Assembly (NCBI GenBank): GCA_937874315.1
Contig: CALNAE010000349.1
Location: 1 to 6,634 of the forward strand
Length of the DNA stretch: 6,634 nucleotides
Source: an uncultured Bifidobacterium sp.
GTDB lineage: Bacteria; Actinomycetota; Actinomycetes; Actinomycetales; Bifidobacteriaceae
Direction: 5' to 3'
Both the position numbers and the translations under genes were made by a program. Below, in pieces: positions 1 through 5,464 of this stretch. Below the pieces are notes generated by a model. It ran no database searches. It had not been told where the DNA came from and saw nothing but the letters and a program-made list of their open reading frames with translations. Within the stretch, counting starts at the first letter, position 1. Each line of letters starts with the position of its first letter.

Positions 1-98
1 TGCCGCTCATATCGTACGCCGCAGTTATGTTTCTCCACCGCACCCCCAATCCCAACCATAGGCAAGGCGTTGCACTTATACTGAGACAACGGGCACAC

Positions 99-126
99 TT
101 GACCGTGTGGGGCACGGTGATAGTCT
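99..126 (+). promoter_or_regulatory. Weak candidate promoter of the bacteriocin locus
   Basis: TTGACC at 99-104 resembles a -35 box (5 of 6 consensus bases). TAGTCT at 121-126, 16 bases further on, is a poor -10 box. An inverted repeat, ACCGTG and CACGGT with a 5-base gap (102-118), lies between the boxes and could be an operator or a chance hairpin. The rest of 1-161 holds no gene I can support: one frame is open to the left edge up to a TGA at 132-134, but its translation is not recognisable. The promoter call is an inference from spacing only. Confidence 0.25.
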
Positions 127-161
127 GTAGCTGATAACTGAAGATTGACATAACTTTGAAC

Positions 162-168
162 AAGGGAG
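162..168 (+). promoter_or_regulatory. Ribosome binding site deciding the ATG at 178
   Basis: AAGGGAG ends 9 bases before the ATG at 178. In-frame TTG 169 touches the site directly, and TTG 156 lies upstream of it in another frame. The ATG at 178 is therefore the natural start, and it places a Lys-Lys-led signal peptide at the N-terminus. Confidence 0.6.
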
Positions 169-177
169 TTGATAGTT

Positions 178-933
178 ATGAAAAAGATAATTGGGGGGAA
201 TGTTGGAAGGCTAATCACCGGGTTGATTGCATTGCTGGCTTCTTTTGCGCTGGCTTCTCCTGCCGCTGCTGCGCCCGTTACGGTATCCTGCGCGAACTGT
301 CAGGCGAAGGCCGAGCAGACGCTGAGCGAGATGGTGGTGAAGACGGGTCCTGATGCGCAGCGGAAAGTCTCTGCTGTAATCTAGGCAGTGAAAGATCATC
401 GGGTGGTTACACATGCTCAGATCAATGATCTGTATTCGGGTGAGGCCAAGGTTTATGGTTTCCCCGGGCAGAACGATAGCTCTGTGTTTGTCACCATTCC
501 GATTCACGGTCGCTACGGTCTACCCAGCAATTTCACTGCTCAACTGGACAGCGCGGGCAACGTGACTGATTACAACGAGATGTTGATTATCAAAAACGAC
601 CTCGGGAATTTCCGCGCGACCAATTACACCAACGGCGGCGATATGAAGCAGATAGACACCAGCACGCCCTATAGAAGCGATGCCAAGCTGAGGCAAGAAG
701 TTCTGCGGCAGTCTGCGGGCCACATATCAACCATGGGGAACCCTGCTGTATGCGCGAGCATCGTGTTCGGCGTAGGTACTGGCCTAGGTGCGTTGGTTGC
801 TTCTGTTTGCGCCGGCTCTTGTGTGGGCGCAGCCTCTGGTGTGACCCTTCCTATCTGCCTGGCCTGCGTGGGCATGTTCGTCGCGGTGGGAAGTGGCGCT
901 GTGGGACAATTCGTTGACTGCCTGAACCACTGA
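178..933 (+). pseudogene. Halocin C8-like bacteriocin precursor, interrupted by in-frame TAG
   Basis: The frame from ATG 178 codes for 68 residues, meets TAG at 382-384, and stays open in the same frame to TGA at 931-933. Read through, it would give about 250 residues. Residues 1-32 are a Sec signal peptide: a KK start, a hydrophobic core LITGLIALLASFALA, and a cleavage region at ALA-SPAAAA. A CANC pair follows at residues 38-41. The last ~60 residues are Gly/Ala/Val-rich with six cysteines (192, 211, 215, 227, 230, 248 in read-through numbering), including CAGSC and CLAC. This is the pattern of the halocin C8 bacteriocin domain. In halocin C8 the precursor's N-terminal part serves as immunity protein, so the middle region (70-190) could do that here. 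A GTG at 388 could restart translation, giving 181 residues, but that product would lack the signal peptide and has no good ribosome site. The TAG most simply derives from CAG (Gln). It may be real decay, suppression or a sequencing error. The family call rests on motif shape, not a search. Confidence 0.68.
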
Positions 934-974
934 TTTTCCGGACTTCTGAATGCAAGGAAGTGGAGGCTTGAATT

Positions 975-1160
975 ATGAAGGACTGTCTGTTCTGGCTGAG
1001 TGGCATAATCGGTGCGTCAGCCATTCTAATCGTGCTGTCCTCTGTGGTTTCGTTGTATTTCGCGTACTCGAATTACACGCTCTGCATGCTGGTGCTGGGC
1101 GTTGTAGTTTTCTTGGCTGCTCTGGTGCTGTTGAGATATGCGCGAAATCATGAGGACTAA
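975..1160 (+). CDS. Small two-segment membrane protein, candidate bacteriocin immunity protein
   Basis: This encodes 61 residues from ATG 975. GGAGG at 962-966 lies 8 bases upstream, so the start is well supported. The protein is almost entirely hydrophobic, with one membrane segment at about residues 5-30 and a second at about 34-54, and a short charged tail (RYARNHED). The gene begins 41 bases after the bacteriocin precursor ends, on the same strand, and a terminator follows it, so the two genes look like one transcript. Very small membrane proteins encoded just after bacteriocin genes often protect the producer. Immunity is therefore inferred from position and size only, and a role in export or processing is equally open. 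I recognise no named family. The frame is intact, unlike the gene before it. Confidence 0.7.
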   Translation: MKDCLFWLSGIIGASAILIVLSSVVSLYFAYSNYTLCMLVLGVVVFLAALVLLRYARNHED

Positions 1161-1175
1161 AATCCGCACCTAAGA

Positions 1176-1212
1176 GGCTTGGGGCTGGACCATTGTGGCT
1201 TGGCCCCAAGCC
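1176..1212 (+). terminator. Hairpin terminator after the bacteriocin locus
   Basis: GGCTTGGGGC (1176-1185) and GCCCCAAGCC (1203-1212) form a perfect 10-bp stem around a 17-base loop, starting 15 bases after the stop codon at 1160. The following bases, CCTTTCCCTT, are only moderately T-rich, so termination may be imperfect. On the opposite strand the stem is followed by a short T run (ATTTTAG), so it may also stop leftward transcription. Confidence 0.65.
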
Positions 1213-1260
1213 CCTTTCCCTTAACCCGGAAAGATGAAGTGAATTGCAAAGAGCTAATTT

Positions 1261-1439
1261 CTTCAGTGGGCGTTTTCTGTGCGCCAGCATGAGCGAACAT
1301 GACATCATCACTTTTGCCCACACGGCAGAGAAGGTTGGAATATCGCCATTTATTGACACCTTCAATATTGCCATGAGATGTTGGATTGCCTAGTATATCG
1401 ATAAAAACGCCCACTGAACGAAATAAACGCCCACTGAAG
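1261..1439. repeat. MITE-like repeat element, copy 1 (179 bp)
   Basis: The element starts with CTTCAGTGGGCGTTT (1261-1275) and ends with its exact reverse complement (1425-1439), giving perfect 15-bp terminal inverted repeats. A second, internal copy of the end motif (CGCCCACTGAA at 1408, again at 1428) creates a 20-bp tandem duplication at the right end. A diverged copy in the same orientation lies at 4925-5102. The two share 20 identical bases at the left end (from 1257) and 29 identical bases near the right end (1405-1433), with a diverged interior of matching length. There is no coding capacity and no clear target-site duplication, so it is either a non-autonomous mobile element or a dispersed intergenic repeat. 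Confidence 0.72.
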
Positions 1440-1478
1440 CGGGGAACCGGGTTTAGACGCACTCGCATGCTGCCAAAG

Positions 1479-1638
1479 CCGTATTCAATCTCGTCCACAT
1501 TCACTCCCAGCCGTATCCACTCCCAGCCGTATTCGATCTCATCTGTATCCACTCCCATCTGTATTCGATCTCAGCCGCATTCAACGTCTCTATTATTCAT
1601 TCGCAATCATTCCCATCCGCAATCATTCCCATTCACAG
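1479..1638. repeat. Ten-unit 16-bp degenerate tandem array
   Basis: Ten consecutive 16-base units begin at 1479, 1495, 1511, 1527, 1543, 1559, 1575, 1591, 1607 and 1623 without any change of spacing. The first six fit YCGTATYCRMTCYCAK closely and tend to alternate between a CGATCTC form and a CACTCCC form, hinting at a 32-bp higher-order unit. The last four are more diverged (TCATTCCCAT-type). The array fills the space between repeat copy 1 and tetR, and its last unit covers the tetR stop codon (1633-1635). Open frames across it are low-complexity and not credible genes. Confidence 0.8.
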
Positions 1639-2514
1639 AGTGGTATGAGACTCAGGAGCAAGCCCTCTGACAAGGAATACGACAATTTCCTGGGTTATGG
1701 AATCGATATCGAAGATCGGTTTCTTAACGTTACCGGTCATGCCATTCAACGTTGCATTGTTCGGCGTGGTTCGATTCGGCGTCTCGCGATCCGTCACGGC
1801 GCGATTCGTTGCCGCGCGAGCCGGCACCTGAACTGCCGCGGCGCTATTCATTGCTACCTGATCCGGCGTCTCGCGAGCCGGCATGCTATTCGATGCGGCT
1901 TGATTCGTCGTCGTATGATCCGCTGTCGCCCTATCCATGATCATATGCGGAACGACGTAGCCGGCTACCGTTGAGATCAGATATCGCAGTATTCTTTCCG
2001 TCGGCCAGTCAACCAGCTGCCCTTCCCGCTGATAATAGGCAAATAACGGCGCCATATCCTGTCCAATGCGCGACAGCTCCTCCGCGATCTTCGCGGAGAG
2101 TTCCTCCGCTACCCGTCCATCGGTGAATAATTCGGTGATCACGATTCTGATCAGTCGCTCGTTCGAGAGAATAAAGGCAAGCCGATTCTGGACAGCCATC
2201 GTCAGGAATGCACTGAAATCGGGTGGACGATGCGCGGATATCGCCGAACGGAACTCGTCCGAGACACGCGGAATGACGCCTTGGATAAACGGGGTCAGCA
2301 AGGCATGGAGGATATCGCGTTTCGTCGCATAGCGTTTGTACACGGTGCCCTGCGAGACATGCGCGAACGTAGCGATGTCCTTCGTGCTGGTTCGGTCGAA
2401 GCCTTGCCGCGCGAACAGCGTCAGGCTCGCCCGCAGCACCGCCTTCTGTCGCTCGGATACGTCGAGGTCTTCCAGCGCCGTGGAAAACAGGTCATCGAGA
2501 GAATGTGAATTCAT
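1633..2514 (-). CDS. TetR-family transcriptional regulator with a pentapeptide-repeat insertion
   Basis: The protein has 293 residues. Residues 22-70 are a TetR-type helix-turn-helix domain (RQKAVLRASLTLFARQGF, then TSTKDIATFAHVSQGTVYKRYATK), which would bind operator DNA as a dimer. Residues ~75-192 are the helical ligand-binding and dimerisation part. Residues ~194-263 are a low-complexity run of Asn/Asp/Ala/Thr/Pro in five-residue steps (DRETP, NRTTP, NNATL), after which a typical C-terminal helix (IDSITQEIVVFLVRGL) resumes. Without the run the length would be ~220, normal for the family. The gene is last in the operon: the permease stop lies 9 bases upstream and AGGGGA overlapping that stop serves as ribosome site. 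It probably represses the exporter operon through the palindrome at 4632-4647 and responds to an exported compound. Both roles are inferred, and the ligand cannot be told. Confidence 0.88.
   Translation of the reverse strand: MNSHSLDDLFSTALEDLDVSERQKAVLRASLTLFARQGFDRTSTKDIATFAHVSQGTVYKRYATKRDILHALLTPFIQGVIPRVSDEFRSAISAHRPPDFSAFLTMAVQNRLAFILSNERLIRIVITELFTDGRVAEELSAKIAEELSRIGQDMAPLFAYYQREGQLVDWPTERILRYLISTVAGYVVPHMIMDRATADHTTTNQAASNSMPARETPDQVAMNSAAAVQVPARAATNRAVTDRETPNRTTPNNATLNGMTGNVKKPIFDIDSITQEIVVFLVRGLAPESHTTL
1726..1935 (-). repeat. 15-bp coding tandem repeats inside tetR
   Basis: About 14 units, mostly 15 bases, encode five-residue steps with the loose consensus (D/N)-R-x-T-P. Two steps appear to be four residues long (DHTT, DQVA), keeping the frame. 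The insertion sits between the last helices of the regulator's ligand domain. The units are too diverged for easy slippage, so this is an old expansion. Residues are polar and likely disordered. Confidence 0.7.
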
Positions 2515-2523
2515 AAGGTTCCC

Positions 2524-3846
2524 CTAGACCCGCCGATATCGGCGCATTACCAGGAGATTGAGCCCGAGGAACACCGCGATGAACAGCGCCAGCACGCCCA
2601 AATGCGGCGCTATCTGCGTGAACCCCGCGCCCTTCTGCACCACCGCGGTCATACTGCTGGCTCCCCAATACAACGGCATCAGACGTGCCACGGCCTGCAG
2701 CCATCCCGGCATGGCGTCCAGCGAGATGATGCCGGAGAAGAAAATCTGCGGAATGATGAGCAACGGAATGAACTGCATCATCTGGAATTCCGTGGTGGCG
2801 AACGTCGAAATGAGCAGCCCCAGCGTCAAGGCCGTGCCCGCCAACAGCAGATTGATGAGGATCACATATCCGAGACTGCCGAGAATCTGCGTCTTGAACA
2901 CCGCTAGGGTGTAGGTAACGACGGCGAGGGTCTGGACCACCGCGATGGCACCGTAGGCCGCAAGATAGCCGGCGATGATGTCATGACGATGAATCGGAGT
3001 CGCGAGCAAGCGGAACAGCGTGCCGGTCGTTCGCTCGTGCAGCAAGGCGATGCCGGAGATGAGAAACACGAAGAAGAACACGACGAAGCCCATAAGAATC
3101 GGAACCAGCGTGGTGAAATAGCTGGCGTCCTTGCCGCCGTACAGATAATGCGTCGTGACGCTGCGCGATGCGTCGGCGGATGAAACGCCCGAAGATGATG
3201 TCTGCGTCTGCATACCGGTCGAAGCTTTGGCACTTCCCGCCTTCAGGGCCCGGATTTGCGCGTTGAGCTCGGCGACCGTCGCCTGCAATTGCCGTATCGC
3301 CTTGGCCTGGCCGGCGATGGTGGTCGCGGCGGCCTTTGTGGAGAGTTTGATCTGCGCGGCTTGCAGACTCTGCTCGATGAGAGCGGTCTTCGACTGATCC
3401 GCCCCCGCAAGCGTCAACGTCAACGCGTTTCCATGCTGCTGCAGATATCCGGCATAGTCATGGTCCCGGATGGTTCGTATGGCCAGGTCGCTCGAGCTTG
3501 CGCCACTTGAACTATCCGTACCGCTTGTGACCGTACCCGTACCGTTCGTGACTGAATCGGCGCGAGACGAGTTGGCATCGGAGGTATTCGTATCAGCCGA
3601 GTTCACGGCATCGCCGGTAGCGGAGGTCGTGATGACGTGGAGCCGCAAGCCGTCGGTTTTCATCGCGTCGAGCAGCGTGGCGTCCACGGATTGCACCGCG
3701 AGATCCGCACTCGCCTTGCCTGCATCTTGGAACAGTGCGTACATCAGCGTGAGAATCAGTAACGGAGCCATGAACATCATCGCCAAGGTTCGTTTGTCGC
3801 GGAACAGCTCGATCAGTACCCGTTTAGTCATTGCCAGTATGCGCAT
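2524..3846 (-). CDS. ABC-2 type transporter permease
   Basis: From ATG 3846 the protein has 440 residues. It has one N-terminal membrane segment (~22-40, after RVLIELFRDKRTLAMMF), a long outer domain (~41-245), then about five membrane segments (~247-269, 293-316, 326-349, 356-377, 416-434) and a basic tail RRYRRV. LLHERTTGTLFRLLATPI between segments 2 and 3 and FFSGIISLDAMP near the end are typical of ABC-2 permeases of the drug-exporter type. The outer domain includes a Ser/Thr/Asn/Asp-rich stretch (78-120), a helix likely to form a coiled coil (~160-203) and a second Ser/Thr-rich stretch (204-230). AAGGA at 3852-3856 lies 5 bases before ATG 3846, which favours this start over ATG 3849, 3894 or 3831. 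The start overlaps the end of the restored ATPase frame, suggesting coupled translation. It should work as a pair with that ATPase, whose gene is broken here. The substrate is unknown. Confidence 0.88.
   Translation of the reverse strand: MRILAMTKRVLIELFRDKRTLAMMFMAPLLILTLMYALFQDAGKASADLAVQSVDATLLDAMKTDGLRLHVITTSATGDAVNSADTNTSDANSSRADSVTNGTGTVTSGTDSSSGASSSDLAIRTIRDHDYAGYLQQHGNALTLTLAGADQSKTALIEQSLQAAQIKLSTKAAATTIAGQAKAIRQLQATVAELNAQIRALKAGSAKASTGMQTQTSSSGVSSADASRSVTTHYLYGGKDASYFTTLVPILMGFVVFFFVFLISGIALLHERTTGTLFRLLATPIHRHDIIAGYLAAYGAIAVVQTLAVVTYTLAVFKTQILGSLGYVILINLLLAGTALTLGLLISTFATTEFQMMQFIPLLIIPQIFFSGIISLDAMPGWLQAVARLMPLYWGASSMTAVVQKGAGFTQIAPHLGVLALFIAVFLGLNLLVMRRYRRV
3487..3615 (-). repeat. 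Low-complexity insertion in the permease outer domain
   Basis: This segment encodes permease residues 78-120, almost only Ser, Thr, Asn, Asp, Gly, Ala and Val. One clear duplication is visible on the + strand: 16-base copies beginning CCGTACCG at 3516 and 3537 match at 14 positions, a 21-base (seven-residue) period. The remainder fits that period only loosely. It is probably a disordered extracytoplasmic loop. Confidence 0.5.
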
Positions 3847-4596
3847 CATGATCCTTTCCCGCCTGTACGAAGGCCTGCTCGAGATTCGTAGCATGGTACC
3901 GTGCGCGGATTTGCGAGGGTCATCCCTCGGCGATGATTCCGCCGTCCCTGATCATCATGAGGGTATCCGCCTCGGCCGCATCAGCCATGACATGCGTGGT
4001 AAAGATGATGGCGTGACCCTCCTCGGCGAGTCGATGCAGATCGTCCCAGATCTGGATACGCAGCTCAGGGTCAATGCCGACGGTCGGCTCGTCGAGCATT
4101 AGCAATCGTGGGTCGCCGATCAACGCTATCGCCAAGGACAGCCTTCGTTTCATACCGCCCGAATAATCCCTGACGCCGCGGTCCAGCGCATTCTCGAGGT
4201 GCACGATACGCGCCACGCGAAGCACTTCGCGTTTTAATGGATGGCCGGACATCCGCTGCAGCGCGCCAAAAAACGCGAGGTTCTCCCGCCCGCTCAGGCT
4301 CTCATACAGGGCGTCGGTCTGGCCCATGAAGCCGATATGCCCGAGCTCGGCGCGGTTGGGCATATCGCGGTGCCAAGCGCCTCGACCGTTCCCGCACGCG
4401 GCCTGCGCATGCCCATGATGGTGCTGATCAGCGTGGTCTTTCCGGCGCCGCTCGGCCCGATCAGTGCGAGGATCTCGCCCTCCCGCACATCGACGCTGAC
4501 GTCATGCAGCACCTCGACCTTGCCATATCCCTGCACGAGATGCGACACCCGTACCGCAAACGGCGTATTCACCATCGACCGTGTTGGTCCTGTCAT
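3824..4596 (-). pseudogene. ABC transporter ATP-binding protein, frameshifted and with in-frame TGA
   Basis: Two reading frames together hold a complete ATPase. The first, from ATG 4596, has the Walker A GPSGAGKTT (residues 47-55) and runs correctly to VEALGTA. The second, visible from 4363, continues with the Q-loop (GFMGQTDALYESLSGREN), the signature YSGGMKRRLSLA, Walker B LLMLDEPTVGIDP and the H-loop TTHVMADAAEAD. Adding one base near 4366 (CATATCG to CATATCCG on the + strand) joins them as GTADMPNRAEL. The second frame stops at TGA 3920-3922, but the 31 codons beyond it read PSQIRARYHATNLEQAFVQ and on to TAA 3824-3826, a normal ABC ATPase tail that overlaps the permease start by 23 bases. 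Repaired length is 257 residues. The TGA may come from CGA. All nucleotide-binding motifs survive, so decay is recent or the lesions are sequence errors. AAAGG at 4606-4610 is the likely ribosome site; in-frame ATG 4575 is an alternative start. The complete protein would drive export through the adjacent permease. Confidence 0.85.
3851..3859 (-). promoter_or_regulatory. Ribosome binding site of the permease
   Basis: On the minus strand GGAAAGGAT precedes the tandem ATGATG. The AAGGA core is 5 bases from the second ATG (3846) and only 2 from the first, which favours 3846. The site lies inside the terminal codons of the restored ATPase frame. Confidence 0.55.
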
Positions 4597-4631
4597 GCCA
4601 TGCCGCCTTTGCTCTGCGAATCATCCGATGA

Positions 4632-4647
4632 GTGAGTGTCCACTCAC
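4632..4647. promoter_or_regulatory. Palindromic operator, probable TetR binding site
   Basis: GTGAGTG-TC-CACTCAC has perfect 7-bp arms around 2 bases, and ends 35 bases upstream of the ATPase start. TGAGTG/CACTCA half-sites are common for TetR-type repressors that are encoded with ABC-2 exporters. It sits where transcription from the candidate -10 box (4656-4661) would begin, so a bound repressor would block initiation. The pairing with the tetR gene of this operon is inferred from context. Confidence 0.7.
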
Positions 4648-4655
4648 CAATCGAT

Positions 4656-4661
4656 ATGATA
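4656..4661 (-). promoter_or_regulatory. Candidate -10 box of the exporter operon
   Basis: On the minus strand the six bases read TATCAT, matching 5 of 6 bases of a -10 box. The operator begins 8 bases downstream. No convincing -35 box occurs 16-18 bases upstream (the best is TGTGTT at 4679-4684), so the promoter may depend on the -10 box. Confidence 0.35.
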
Positions 4662-4924
4662 CACGTGGCGCTACTGGAAACACATCTGACCCACAACATG
4701 CAGCTGGCCCGAATATGCCGCGCTCACCTCGTCACGTCGGTCACGCGGTCACGCCTGCTGTTCTTGCTGTCTGTAGTCATTCCCGCCGTCTTTGTCATCC
4801 AAGCTGCTCCCTCAGGCAAGGAGTCGGGAGGCACAACGTCAGGGGTCTCAACCTTTCATCACCGCCTTGGACATCCTTGCCACCTACCCGCCGCGCATCA
4901 CATACCCTTTTTGGCAACGGATTT
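4662..4924. other. Intergenic stretch with no supported gene
   Basis: This stretch lies between the exporter promoter and repeat copy 2. Plus-strand frames are open through part of it, one containing a short hydrophobic run (LLFLLSVVIPAVFVIQ), but they lack a ribosome site and run on into the repeat element, so I do not call a gene. A small GTCACG repetition occurs at about 4732-4757. Confidence 0.5.
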
Positions 4925-5102
4925 CTTCAGTGGGCGTTTTTGGTGTGCGGCAAAGTGTCGAACACAGAATGATCACATGCACTGGAATGGGAATTGGTCG
5001 GAATTCCGCCATTTGTGGTCATCTCGTCGGCGATTTGAGAGACGCGGATGCACTGGTATATCGCGCGAAACGCCCACTGAACGAAATAAACGCCCAGTAA
5101 AG
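4925..5102. repeat. MITE-like repeat element, copy 2 (178 bp)
   Basis: This is a diverged copy of the element at 1261-1439, in the same orientation and of nearly equal length. The left end CTTCAGTGGGCGTTT is identical. The right end AAACGCCCAGTAAAG differs at two bases, so its terminal inverted repeats are imperfect. Twenty bases from 4921 and 29 bases at 5068-5096 are identical to copy 1. Interior landmarks such as GCCATTT fall at the same offset (83 against 84 bases from the left end), confirming a shared origin. It lies upstream of the exporter operon, so the operon is bracketed by the two copies. Confidence 0.72.
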
Positions 5103-5142
5103 ACGCGTAGAAGTCCGCTGAAGCACATATTCGCCCAGCGAA
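5071..5142. repeat. Four-unit ~20-bp tandem array at the end of repeat copy 2
   Basis: The end motif CGCCCACTGAA recurs with decreasing fidelity at 5071, 5091 (CGCCCAGTAAA), 5112 (AGTCCGCTGAA) and 5132 (CGCCCAGCGAA), a spacing of 20-21 bases. Copy 1 has only two such units (1408, 1428). The array therefore extends beyond the element's expected right end. Confidence 0.6.
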
Positions 5143-5338
5143 GCGCGCGAAACGCGGTTCGCGGCCGAGCCGAATCACATCTAGGACATGATATGACCGG
5201 AAACCGGAAGTTGGGGTGAGCCCGGCGGTTTCAGACCGCCAAGATTGGATTTACGTGCAGCCAAGTACGGTCCAGCAGAGAGGAGGACGAGAGAAGAAGA
5301 TCACCAGCTCTCTTGGAAACGAATAAGGACACGGCTGA
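5143..5338. other. Intergenic stretch with a small hairpin, no gene seen
   Basis: I find no credible gene. GGCGGT (5224-5229) and ACCGCC (5235-5240) form a 6-bp stem with a 5-base loop. Neither strand has a T run after it, so it is not a convincing terminator for mrp, whose 3' end points this way. A purine-rich run follows at about 5276-5300. Confidence 0.4.
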
Positions 5339-5464
5339 GTATGAATTAGCGGGCAACGGTGAAACCGAAGTCCATGTACGAGCTAATGGACGACTATAAG
5401 CCAACAGGCAATGACGAACCGGAATCCAATTACGCGCTAGTGGGCGGCTATGAGCTGGCGGGCG
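5339..5464. repeat. Seven-unit 18-bp degenerate array across the mrp stop codon
   Basis: Units start at 5339, 5357, 5375, 5393, 5411, 5429 and 5447 with exact 18-base spacing. Five are of one type (for example GCTATGAGCTGGCGGGCG at 5447). Two, at 5357 and 5411, are a second type sharing GAACC/GAAACC and a TCCA end. The order A-B-A, A-B-A, A implies a 54-bp higher-order unit. The last two units overlap the final codons of mrp, so the non-coding units look like diverged duplicates of the gene's 3' end. Confidence 0.65.

Noticed and set aside
1..134. Tail of an upstream gene entering from the left edge
   Set aside because: One frame is open to a TGA at 132-134, but the translation shows no recognisable or conserved-looking pattern.
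1479..1638. CRISPR array
   Set aside because: The units are contiguous without spacers, the period of 16 is too short, and no cas gene is present.
1386..1670. A 94-codon plus-strand frame rich in Ser, Pro, Ile and His
   Set aside because: Its content is the translated repeat end plus the 16-bp array, which stays open only because the units lack stops.
3920..3922. TGA read as selenocysteine, or TAG at 382 read as pyrrolysine
   Set aside because: ABC ATPase tails have no selenocysteine role, no insertion hairpin is apparent, and pyrrolysine use is not expected in this kind of organism.
4361..4368. Programmed frameshifting as the explanation for the split ATPase
   Set aside because: No slippery heptamer or following stem is evident, the junction needs only one base, and the same gene has a second lesion downstream.
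1261..5102. Target-site duplications that would prove transposition of the repeat elements
   Set aside because: Flanks of both copies were compared and show no convincing short direct repeats; the shared ATTT before each left end is not repeated at the right end.
4632..5219. A 195-codon plus-strand open frame with a hydrophobic segment
   Set aside because: It begins inside the operator palindrome, has no ribosome site, and its second half is the repeat element and the 20-bp array.
5224..5240. Intrinsic terminator for mrp
   Set aside because: The stem is only 6 bp and no T run follows on either strand.
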